Below are positions 34,078 through 41,563 of a DNA stretch of 64,000 bases, piece by piece. A model generated the notes under the pieces. It ran no database searches, was not told where the DNA came from, and worked only from the letters and a program-made list of their open reading frames with translations. Each line of letters begins with the position of its first letter. Position 1 is the first letter of the stretch. The position numbers were made by a program, and so were the translations under genes. The stretch is from Aridibaculum aurantiacum (GTDB taxonomy: Bacteria > Bacteroidota > Bacteroidia > Chitinophagales > Chitinophagaceae): assembly GCF_017355875.1 (NCBI RefSeq), contig NZ_JAFEWC010000001.1, forward strand, positions 1,612,001 through 1,676,000, given 5' to 3'.

Positions 34078-34641
34078 ATGACTTATTGCGAAGCAGTAAC
34101 CAGTATGGAGCCGGGGAATGTTCATATTCATTACCATAATGAGCAATATGGTTTTCCTATACATGACGACAATGAACTTTTTGCTCGACTTGTTTTAGAG
34201 ATCAACCAGGCTGGTCTTAGCTGGACAACCATTCTAAAAAAGAAAGAAAACTTTTACCAGGCGTATAGCCAATTTGATATAGCCGCTGTTGCAGAATATG
34301 GTGAAGAAGATGTAAAACGTTTGCTGGCTGATGCAGGGATTATCCGCAACAGGTTGAAGGTGCAGGCAGCTATTTATAATGCACAGCAGATACTTGCACT
34401 ACAGCAGCAGTATGGTTCGTTTGAACAATGGCTCAATCATCATTACCCGCTTAGTAAGAATGAGTGGATAAAGATTTTTAAAAAGACTTTCAGGTTTACG
34501 GGAGGAGAGATCGTGAACGAGTTTCTTATGAGCACGGGCTATTTAGAAGGAGCTAATATACCATCGTGTGCGGTATATGCAAAGGTGCTTGAGAGCAAGC
34601 CTATGTGGCAAAAGTGTAGGGTTGAAAATGAACTAGTTTAA
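34078..34641 (+). CDS. tag: DNA-3-methyladenine glycosylase I
   Basis: A 187-aa base-excision repair enzyme that removes 3-methyladenine from DNA. Tag-family features are the early Trp/His/Tyr-rich block (HYHNEQYGFPIHDDNELFAR), GLSWTTILKKKENF and the late FTGGEIVNEFLMSTGYLEGA. Near the N-terminus the family's first zinc Cys is present (TYCEAV). It is the first gene right of the island and overlaps the next convergent gene by 9 bases. Confidence 0.88.
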   Translation: MTYCEAVTSMEPGNVHIHYHNEQYGFPIHDDNELFARLVLEINQAGLSWTTILKKKENFYQAYSQFDIAAVAEYGEEDVKRLLADAGIIRNRLKVQAAIYNAQQILALQQQYGSFEQWLNHHYPLSKNEWIKIFKKTFRFTGGEIVNEFLMSTGYLEGANIPSCAVYAKVLESKPMWQKCRVENELV

Positions 34642-34941
34642 CTGTAGAGCAGGCAGCCTGTAAGTCTGGCCATCATACATAAACAATTCATCTATTTCAA
34701 TTGTCCAGTATTTGAAAAGTGGAGACTTGGTTAAATACTCAGTTACTTGTTCTTTGCTTTCTGCGCTAAGTAAGATCCAGCTCCTGTAGCTTTCCATGCT
34801 TACAGCATAAGAGTCAATCACGCCTTTGTTGATAAGAAAGTTGATGTAAGTACGATGCGGCGGAACATACGTCATGAACTCATCGTCCATGAAAAAATTT
34901 ATGGTGACCAAGAACTTTCTTAATGATAAAATGTCTTCCAT
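34633..34941 (-). CDS. YciI/muconolactone isomerase-like small protein
   Basis: A 102-aa protein with a ferredoxin-like alpha-beta pattern: KFLVTINFF, a helix with YINFLINKGVIDSYAVSMES, RSWILLSAESKEQVTEYL and a final strand WTIEIDEL. This resembles YciI and muconolactone isomerase-type dimeric barrels, but no catalytic residue can be assigned. It lies 12 bases after mtaB and may be cotranscribed with it. Confidence 0.5.
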   Translation of the reverse strand: MEDILSLRKFLVTINFFMDDEFMTYVPPHRTYINFLINKGVIDSYAVSMESYRSWILLSAESKEQVTEYLTKSPLFKYWTIEIDELFMYDGQTYRLPALQLN

Positions 34942-34953
34942 GACCTTTCATTT

Positions 34954-36225
34954 TTAAATTTTCCAATCTATTATTTCATTTACCCAATCCTGCCGGTGCG
35001 GCGTAGTCACCTTTATGTAGTTATCTGTGTAGCCCTCCATCATACCGTTCTTATCATTGGCTTCAAACAACACTTTCCGGGTATCACCTATATGGCGGCG
35101 GGTATGTTCGGACATCTTCATAAAACTTAAGTTTCTCAACTTTTTGTTCCTGTCATTCCTCACATTCATATGTATTACATTTTTCATGCCTGAAGCAAGT
35201 GTATTTTCTCGTTCACTGTAAGTGAATGTGTGTAAATAACTTACATCTAATTCATGCAAGAAATCATACGTCTCCTGAAAGTGTTCATCTGTTTCGCCCG
35301 GAAAACCAACTATTACATCAACACCAATTGCACAATGAGGCATAAGCTGTTTGATTTGCGCAACTCTTTCAGCATATAATTCTCTCCTGTAGCGCCTTCT
35401 CATCAATCCAAGAATGGTATTGCTGCCGCTTTGTAGCGGAATATGAAAATGGGGCATAAAGCTGCGGCTTTTGCTAACAAAATCTATGATGTCATTTGTC
35501 AACAAATTGGGTTCTATGGAAGAAATGCGGTACCGTTGAATTGCCTCAATTTTATCTAATTCCTGTACTAGCTGGTAAAATGTTTCTTCATGTTTTTTGC
35601 CTTCTGGACCTTTTCCAAAATCGCCCAGGTTAACGCCTGTTAAAACAATTTCTTTTACTCCTGTAGCGGCTAATTGATGTACGTTTTTTACCACGTTTTC
35701 TACCGTATCGCTCCGGCTTTTTCCACGCGCCATAGGTATGGTACAAAATGAACAGTTGTAGTCGCAGCCGTCTTGTACTTTTAAAAAAGTGCGGGTTCTG
35801 TCATTTATAGAATGGGATGAAATAAAACCAGAAACATCCGCCACATCGCAGCTGCAGATCTTTGTGCTGTCGCCTTTCGTTAGTTCTTTCAGGTGCTGCG
35901 CAATATTGAATTTTTCAGCCGCACCCAGTACAAGGTCAACTCCCTGGATGCTGGCAATCTCTTGTGGCTTTAGCTGTGCATAGCAACCGGTTATCACAAC
36001 CATGCTTTCCGGTGCACGACGCTGAATTCTGCGAACCAGCATGCGGCATTCTTTGTCAGCATTATCTGTAACAGAACACGTATTAATAACATATACATCG
36101 GCTTTATCATTAAACTCCCGTTTCTCAAAGCCTTCTTTCTCCAATAAGCGGGATAGGGTAGAGGTTTCGGAAAAATTTAGTTTACATCCGAGTGTATGAA
36201 ATGCTACTGATTTTGTCTGTTCCAT
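34954..36225 (-). CDS. mtaB: tRNA t6A37 methylthiotransferase MtaB
   Basis: A 423-aa radical-SAM enzyme that converts t6A37 to ms2t6A in tRNA. It has the three-Cys UPF0004 domain (LGCKLNFSE, NTCSVTDNADKEC, TGCYAQ), the radical-SAM CxxxCxxC (CDYNCSFC) near residue 153 and a C-terminal TRAM-like segment ending in VNEIIDWK. The combination of LGCKLN and length fits MtaB better than MiaB or RimO. Confidence 0.9.
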   Translation of the reverse strand: MEQTKSVAFHTLGCKLNFSETSTLSRLLEKEGFEKREFNDKADVYVINTCSVTDNADKECRMLVRRIQRRAPESMVVITGCYAQLKPQEIASIQGVDLVLGAAEKFNIAQHLKELTKGDSTKICSCDVADVSGFISSHSINDRTRTFLKVQDGCDYNCSFCTIPMARGKSRSDTVENVVKNVHQLAATGVKEIVLTGVNLGDFGKGPEGKKHEETFYQLVQELDKIEAIQRYRISSIEPNLLTNDIIDFVSKSRSFMPHFHIPLQSGSNTILGLMRRRYRRELYAERVAQIKQLMPHCAIGVDVIVGFPGETDEHFQETYDFLHELDVSYLHTFTYSERENTLASGMKNVIHMNVRNDRNKKLRNLSFMKMSEHTRRHIGDTRKVLFEANDKNGMMEGYTDNYIKVTTPHRQDWVNEIIDWKI

Positions 36226-36335
36226 AAGAGGCGCAAAGATAGCTGACTTGCTTCACTTGCTCTTTTTGAAGCAGCATGTACTTACCTGCGTCCACCATTT
36301 TTCCGCATGTAGTTCATCCACTTTAACTTTCAGTT

Positions 36336-36779
36336 ATGAAGATGAAGAAACTACTCCCGATCCTGTTTTTTGTGATGCTGGCTGTTATCACTCTTATAAT
36401 TAAACAATATAAAGAAGCGCCACCAGTAGCAAGTGAAACATATTCTAACATAAAAGCATCGTCACAAGCACCGGCAAGTAAAGAAAGTTCTAATTCTGCC
36501 GGTTTCGACCGGACGCAGGAGTTGTATTTTACAAAGCATGCAAAGTGCAGGATGGCGTGCAGGAAGATCACACAAACGGAGGTGCGGCAAATACAGGCTG
36601 AAGGAAAAGTGAACTATAATAAGAGTAGGCTCGATGATCCCAAAGGGCCAACTTATGCCATAGAAGGAACTACAGATGATGGTCAGCGGGTAAGGATCAT
36701 TTTTGCGCCAAAACAAAAGCACACATCTGTAGTTACGGTTATCGACCTGGAGAATGAATATGCTTGTCCAAGTTGTTAA
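36336..36779 (+). CDS. DUF4258-domain membrane-anchored protein
   Basis: A 147-aa protein with an N-terminal membrane anchor (LLPILFFVMLAVITLIIKQY) and a DUF4258-like domain: YFTKHAKCRMACRKITQTEV, then YAIEGTTDDGQRVRIIFAPK. DUF4258 resembles RNase-toxin-like BrnT folds, but the His/Arg residues here have no proven activity. The tail carries two Cys (CPSC). It lies between convergent core genes. Confidence 0.65.
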   Translation: MKMKKLLPILFFVMLAVITLIIKQYKEAPPVASETYSNIKASSQAPASKESSNSAGFDRTQELYFTKHAKCRMACRKITQTEVRQIQAEGKVNYNKSRLDDPKGPTYAIEGTTDDGQRVRIIFAPKQKHTSVVTVIDLENEYACPSC

Positions 36780-36786
36780 CCAGCTA

Positions 36787-37437
36787 CTAGCTTACTGCCT
36801 TTAGTTGCGAAATAGTTTTAATTGGATCAGGCGATTTGAAAACAGTATTACCGGCCACTAAAACTGTAGCTCCGGCTGCCACAATGGAAGCGGCATTCTC
36901 TACTGTTACTCCTCCGTCAATTTCTATATCAACATTAAGCCCTTTCTCATCTGTTAACTGGCGCAACTGCTTTATGCGGTTGATCGTTTGCGGAATGAAA
37001 GCCTGTCCGCCAAAACCTGGGTTCACACTCATGATACAAACCTGGTCCACGTCATGAATGATATCTGTAAGGAAATTAATAGGAGTGTGTGGGTTGATAG
37101 CTACACCAGCTTTCATTCCTAAGGATTTAATTTGCTGCAAATTCCTGTGCAGGTGAATGCAGGCTTCTATATGAACTGTAAGAATATCAGCACCGGCATT
37201 TTTAAATGCTTCAGCATATTTCTCCGGTTCCAGTATCATCAGGTGCACATCGCAAACCTTGTTTGTTGCCTTTCTTATTTGTTCTATAACAGGAAGACCA
37301 AAGCTTATGTTTGGTACAAATCGTCCATCCATCACATCCAGGTGAAAATAGTCAGCCTCACTTTCGTTCAGCATTTTACATTCTTCTCCTAAATGTAAAA
37401 AATTAGCGGCAAGTAAAGAGGGGGCTATGATTGGCAT
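36787..37437 (-). CDS. rpe: ribulose-phosphate 3-epimerase
   Basis: A 216-aa TIM-barrel enzyme of the pentose phosphate pathway that interconverts ribulose-5-P and xylulose-5-P. Signatures are IIAPSLLAANF at the start, HLDVMDGRFVPNISFG with the metal-binding His and Asp, VNPGFGGQAFIP and the phosphate-binding DGGVTVENAA/GATVLVAGN. Full family length. Confidence 0.97.
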   Translation of the reverse strand: MPIIAPSLLAANFLHLGEECKMLNESEADYFHLDVMDGRFVPNISFGLPVIEQIRKATNKVCDVHLMILEPEKYAEAFKNAGADILTVHIEACIHLHRNLQQIKSLGMKAGVAINPHTPINFLTDIIHDVDQVCIMSVNPGFGGQAFIPQTINRIKQLRQLTDEKGLNVDIEIDGGVTVENAASIVAAGATVLVAGNTVFKSPDPIKTISQLKAVS

Positions 37438-37491
37438 GATAAGATGATTTATTAATTCTTCCTGTGCAATGATTAGTTAGAATATTGAGCC

Positions 37492-38292
37492 TTAACTATT
37501 CAACCGGTTAAGGGCTTCGCGTGCTTCGGTTAATGTTTTATCCAATCCCAAAGAACGTTGATAATTGGTGATTGCTTCTTGTTTATTACCCATTGCTTCC
37601 AATGTTTTTGCTTTCCAGTAATATGCATCAGCATACAAGTTATTTACGGTTATAGCACGATCAAATACCTGCTGTGCTTCGTTGTATTTCTTTTGTTCAT
37701 AATAAACAAATCCTTTCTCAAGGTAAGCTTCCATGTAGGTGTAGTTATTATTGATGCACCTGTCGAAAGCTGCAATGGCTTGTGAAGCCTGCCCTGTACG
37801 TGCATAATAAATACCTGCAATAAAGTCGCAATGAGCAATATTTTCTCTATCCATTGCCACCCGGCTTACTGCCTGGCAAATCTGCAGGCTACGGCTGTCT
37901 TTCATTTCGGCATATAGATTAGCCAGGTGCAACTGCGACTCCAGCGAAGGATAAATATTGATGGCTTTTTCATAACTGCGGATGGCGGCTGAAGTATCCT
38001 TCATGCTTTCCTGCAGTTGGCCTTTGGCGAACCACAACCCATTATTCAGGCTGTCTCGTATTATCATGCTGTCTACCTGAGCAAGTGCATCACCATACCT
38101 GCCCAGGCTGTCCAAGGCATTTACAAGTTGCATGCGAATAGGAGCACTATCAGGGTGTAACTGCACTTGCTTGTTAAGTGACTCTACTAGTTGAAGGTGT
38201 ACTGCCTGTGATTTTGAATTTTCTTCGCTGGTGCTTTCTTTACAGCTAAAGAAGATTAACCCAATTAGTACCAGGAATAGCCAATTTTTCAT
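37492..38292 (-). CDS. TPR-repeat lipoprotein
   Basis: A 266-aa protein from the ATG at 38292. It has a lipoprotein signal (MKNWLFLVLIGLIFFSC) followed by tandem tetratricopeptide repeats (GNGLWFAKGQLQESMKDTSA-like units through ADAYYWKAKTLEAMGNKQEA). The frame is open to 38337, but the signal peptide sets the start. It probably scaffolds a complex at the membrane; the partner is unknown. Confidence 0.8.
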   Translation of the reverse strand: MKNWLFLVLIGLIFFSCKESTSEENSKSQAVHLQLVESLNKQVQLHPDSAPIRMQLVNALDSLGRYGDALAQVDSMIIRDSLNNGLWFAKGQLQESMKDTSAAIRSYEKAINIYPSLESQLHLANLYAEMKDSRSLQICQAVSRVAMDRENIAHCDFIAGIYYARTGQASQAIAAFDRCINNNYTYMEAYLEKGFVYYEQKKYNEAQQVFDRAITVNNLYADAYYWKAKTLEAMGNKQEAITNYQRSLGLDKTLTEAREALNRLNS

Positions 38293-38558
38293 GGGGCAAA
38301 TGTATATGTTCAATGTGATTTGCATCTCTAATGACAAGGGAGATAGAAATAATGCAAAGCAAAAGTAGAATGGAGGCGAGTGTTAAACATGCACAGATAC
38401 AGGTGTATTTTCTACAATACTGCGAGGTGAATATTTATATGTTTATTTCATTTTATGTATAGGTGCTTCATGTTGTTTATGTGTTTAGCTGGAAGAACTG
38501 TTGGATGGTAGCTAGTTGTGGTGGCATGGCAATTGCCTTTATGTACAAAAATCTATTT

Positions 38559-38741
38559 ATGAAAAGAAATACAATAATCGCTGCAGCATTGGCTGTAGCC
38601 GGAGCTGGGGTTGCTACTTATTTTATAAGGAAAAACAGGTCATCTAATTCTATGCCTGAAGCCGGCAATTCACCTGCTTCTAAATCTCATCATATCACAA
38701 ATGCATTTTCAAAGGCTAAGAGCCGTGCAGTGAACGTTTAG
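38559..38741 (+). CDS. 60-aa single-span protein
   Basis: The ATG at 38559 gives MKRNTIIAAALAVAGAGVAT, a membrane anchor, then a basic, Ser/Asn-rich tail. The upstream 32 codons of the frame look non-coding. Unknown function. Two hairpins follow. Confidence 0.5.
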   Translation: MKRNTIIAAALAVAGAGVATYFIRKNRSSNSMPEAGNSPASKSHHITNAFSKAKSRAVNV

Positions 38742-38749
38742 TTTTGTAG

Positions 38750-38773
38750 GAAAAAGAAGAAAGGTTCTTTTTC
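38750..38773 (+). terminator. Hairpin GAAAAAGAA/TTCTTTTTC after the 60-aa gene
   Basis: A 9-bp stem with a 6-base loop at 38750-38773, close behind the stop. Its ends are A/T only, so it may be a weak terminator. Confidence 0.4.
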
Positions 38774-38780
38774 TTGAATC

Positions 38781-38810
38781 AATAAAGCCAGCTCATGAGC
38801 TGGCTTTATT
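38781..38810. terminator. Perfect 30-bp palindrome, bidirectional terminator
   Basis: AATAAAGCCAGCTCA/TGAGCTGGCTTTATT sits between the convergent genes ending at 38741 and 38828. Confidence 0.75.
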
Positions 38811-38827
38811 AATATAGTTACTTAACA

Positions 38828-39142
38828 CTATTCTGCAGGTGAAGAATTCTTAGGCTTACGACCTCTTTTCTTAGGACCTTCTGTTGAAGCAGGCTTTGAT
38901 GCTTTTGATCCAGGTTTGCGGCCACGTTTTTTTGGAGCAGCATTATTGGATGTTTCAGCATCAGAAGATGATTTAGCAGGACGTCCCCTACGAGATGGCG
39001 TTTCGCCGCCACTTGTAGTTTGCGAGCTGCTTGCACCACTTTCTACTCGTATGTACAATGTAGCATTAGCAAATAATTTGCGCATACCATCGGCAAAATC
39101 AGGTGTTAAATCTTCAACTTTTAAAACAAGATTTGTTTCCAT
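38828..39142 (-). CDS. AT-hook DNA-binding protein
   Basis: A 104-aa protein. The first 45 residues form a small folded part (LVLKVEDLTPDFADGMRKLF). The tail is low-complexity with three AT-hook cores: RRGRPAK, KKRGRKPGS and KKRGRKPKN, separated by Ser/Ala/Thr. AT-hooks bind the minor groove of AT-rich DNA, so a nucleoid or architectural role is likely. Such eukaryote-like tails are known in Bacteroidota and myxobacteria. No operon partner. Confidence 0.75.
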   Translation of the reverse strand: METNLVLKVEDLTPDFADGMRKLFANATLYIRVESGASSSQTTSGGETPSRRGRPAKSSSDAETSNNAAPKKRGRKPGSKASKPASTEGPKKRGRKPKNSSPAE

Positions 39143-39403
39143 TAAATTTTGATTTGGGGATTAAAAATAATATTCGAAGCTATGGGATTAATTTAAATTA
39201 ATGTCATTTATTTCTTTTTTAATTCGTTTATTTCATTTATATGTGCGACAAAAATCCTTACAAACGATCGTCTATATAATCCTACGTCAATAATTTACTC
39301 TTGGTCTTGGGCAGGTATAACTAATGCTCTCATCAATATACAAAAGGCCCAGTTGAGTTCATAACAATTCGTAATTAGATTTGTTGCTAATAATATAGGT
39401 TTC

Positions 39404-40387
39404 ATGAACGAGATAAAATGGGGTATTATAGGTTGTGGAGATGTTACTGAAGTAAAGAGTGGTCCTGCATTCAATAAAGTGCCTAATTCTTCATTGCATG
39501 GGGTAATGCGAAGAGATGCTATAAAAGCTGAAGATTATGCAAAGCGGCATAATGTTCCTGTTTGGTATACTGATGCTGAAAAGCTGATAAATGACCCGGA
39601 CATAAATGCAATATATGTGGCTACGCCTCCTCTTTATCATGAAGAATATTGCCTGGCCGCATTACAGGCAGGAAAACCTGTTTATGTAGAAAAACCAATG
39701 GCCATTTCTAAACTTGCTGCTATAAGAATGAAGCATGCCGCAGAAAAAAGTGGAATTAAACTGTCTGTTGCACATTATCGCAGGCAATTGCCATTATTCC
39801 TAAAAATAAAAGAACTACTACAAGAGCAAGTTATTGGTGAGATAAAGATGGTGAACTTAATGATGCTGCAACCTCACAATGCACCATTAATCACTCAAAC
39901 ACATGATAACTGGCGTGTTGATCCAACCATTTCCGGTGGTGGTTTATTTCATGATCTTGCTCCACACCAACTTGATCTTATGTTGTATTTCTTTGGAAAT
40001 GCAATAAACGGAAGTGGTGTTTCTTTAAATCAAGGAGGTTTTTACAATGCAGCTGATATGGTACATGGGCACTTATTATTCCCAAAGAATATATTGTTCC
40101 AGGGAACCTGGTGTTTTACTGTGCCCCCAGCCGAAACAAAAGATCATTGCGAAATAATTGGCAGTAAAGGCAAGTTAAGCTTCAGCATTTTCAACCATGA
40201 AAAGCTGTATGTAACTATAGTCTCCGACGTAAAAGAATACCATTTTGAAAATCTTCCACATGTTCAGCAACCCATAATAGAAAAAGTAGTTCAGTACTTT
40301 TTAGGCAATGCTGGTAATCCTTGCTCTGCAAGCGAGGGTGTGGCAGTAATGGAAATGATGGAAATGTTCACGGGAAATGGCCAGTAA
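39404..40387 (+). CDS. Gfo/Idh/MocA-family NAD(P)-dependent oxidoreductase
   Basis: A 327-aa sugar-dehydrogenase-type enzyme. The Rossmann start is KWGIIGCGDVTEVKSGPAF, the EKP motif (YVEKPMAISKLA) follows near 95, and GGGLFHDLAPHQLDLMLYF carries the catalytic-type Asp/His region. The substrate cannot be told from sequence. It is a single gene. Confidence 0.9.
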   Translation: MNEIKWGIIGCGDVTEVKSGPAFNKVPNSSLHGVMRRDAIKAEDYAKRHNVPVWYTDAEKLINDPDINAIYVATPPLYHEEYCLAALQAGKPVYVEKPMAISKLAAIRMKHAAEKSGIKLSVAHYRRQLPLFLKIKELLQEQVIGEIKMVNLMMLQPHNAPLITQTHDNWRVDPTISGGGLFHDLAPHQLDLMLYFFGNAINGSGVSLNQGGFYNAADMVHGHLLFPKNILFQGTWCFTVPPAETKDHCEIIGSKGKLSFSIFNHEKLYVTIVSDVKEYHFENLPHVQQPIIEKVVQYFLGNAGNPCSASEGVAVMEMMEMFTGNGQ

Positions 40388-40506
40388 TGATTTCACCTAT
40401 TGCCTTACAAGGTGAATAATTTTCTATTCAATTAACAGACAAAAGCCAACTTCTACCCATCAATACTAATAGAAGTCGACTTGATTTTACAACATCATAT
40501 ATGAAA

Positions 40507-41439
40507 TTAAATAGCTCCAGCTGCCTGTAAAGAGGTGACAATTTTATTGAATGTCTCCTCCTGTGTTAGTTGTTGTGGTTGGAATGTTTCTCCAATCAGT
40601 TGCTCATATAGTTCTATATATCTTTTGCTGATTGTTGCTATCCATTCTTCATCCATTTCTGGAACTGTCTGCCCTTCTTTACCCATAAAATCATTTGCAA
40701 TTAGCCATTCCCTTACAAATTCTTTACTTAGTTGTTTTTGAGGTTCTCCTTTTTCAAGTTTCTCTTCAAAACCATCAGCATAGAAATACCTGGATGAATC
40801 GGGTGTATGAATCTCATCCATTAAATAAATGATATCGCCTATTTTGCCGAACTCATATTTGGTATCCACTAATATAAGTCCCCGCCTGGCAGCTAATTCC
40901 TTGCCTCTTTCAAATAAAGCCAGCGCGTAATTTTCCAATTGCTCATATTCGTCGGCAGGTACAATTCCTCTTGAAATAATTTCTTCTCTAGAAATGTCTT
41001 CGTCGTGTCCTATTTCGGCTTTGGTTGTGGGAGTTATGATAGGAGAGGGGAAGTGCTGGTTTTCTTTCAAACCTTCAGGTAATGGAACACCGCACAACAT
41101 GCGCCCACCACCTTTGTAGGTGCGCCATGCATGGCCTGTAAGGTTTCCTCTTACCACCATTTCTACTTTATATGGTGTACAGCGTTTACCAATAGCGGTG
41201 TTAGGGGCAGGGGTGTCGTAAAGCCAGTTTGGACATATATCAGATGTTTGATGTAGCATATAAGCCGCTACCTGGTTCAATACTTGTCCCTTGTAAGGAA
41301 TGGGTTTTGGTAGAATAACATCGAAAGCAGAAATGCGATCACTGGCTATCATTACCAGCCATTCTTCACCAATGGAATATACATCCCGTACTTTTCCTTT
41401 ATAATAATTTACCTGCTTTGGAAACTGCAAATTGTTCAT
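40507..41439 (-). CDS. purC: phosphoribosylaminoimidazole-succinocarboxamide synthase
   Basis: A 310-aa enzyme of purine synthesis (SAICAR synthase) read from the ATG at 41439; the longer frame to 41478 adds residues that do not look like PurC. Signatures are YKGKVRDVY at the nucleotide site, [27 protein letters not shown] and LVDTKYEFG. About 300 residues is the fungal/Bacteroidota long form. Confidence 0.95.
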   Translation of the reverse strand: MNNLQFPKQVNYYKGKVRDVYSIGEEWLVMIASDRISAFDVILPKPIPYKGQVLNQVAAYMLHQTSDICPNWLYDTPAPNTAIGKRCTPYKVEMVVRGNLTGHAWRTYKGGGRMLCGVPLPEGLKENQHFPSPIITPTTKAEIGHDEDISREEIISRGIVPADEYEQLENYALALFERGKELAARRGLILVDTKYEFGKIGDIIYLMDEIHTPDSSRYFYADGFEEKLEKGEPQKQLSKEFVREWLIANDFMGKEGQTVPEMDEEWIATISKRYIELYEQLIGETFQPQQLTQEETFNKIVTSLQAAGAI

Positions 41440-41563
41440 GCCCGCAAAAATAGGTATCACGGTACAGTGGCTATACAATATAAATCAACCGGTGTGGACA
41501 AATTAAATTTTCAAAGGAAAATAACAATTCCTATTTTGCCTCATTAACTAAAAACTGCTACAT

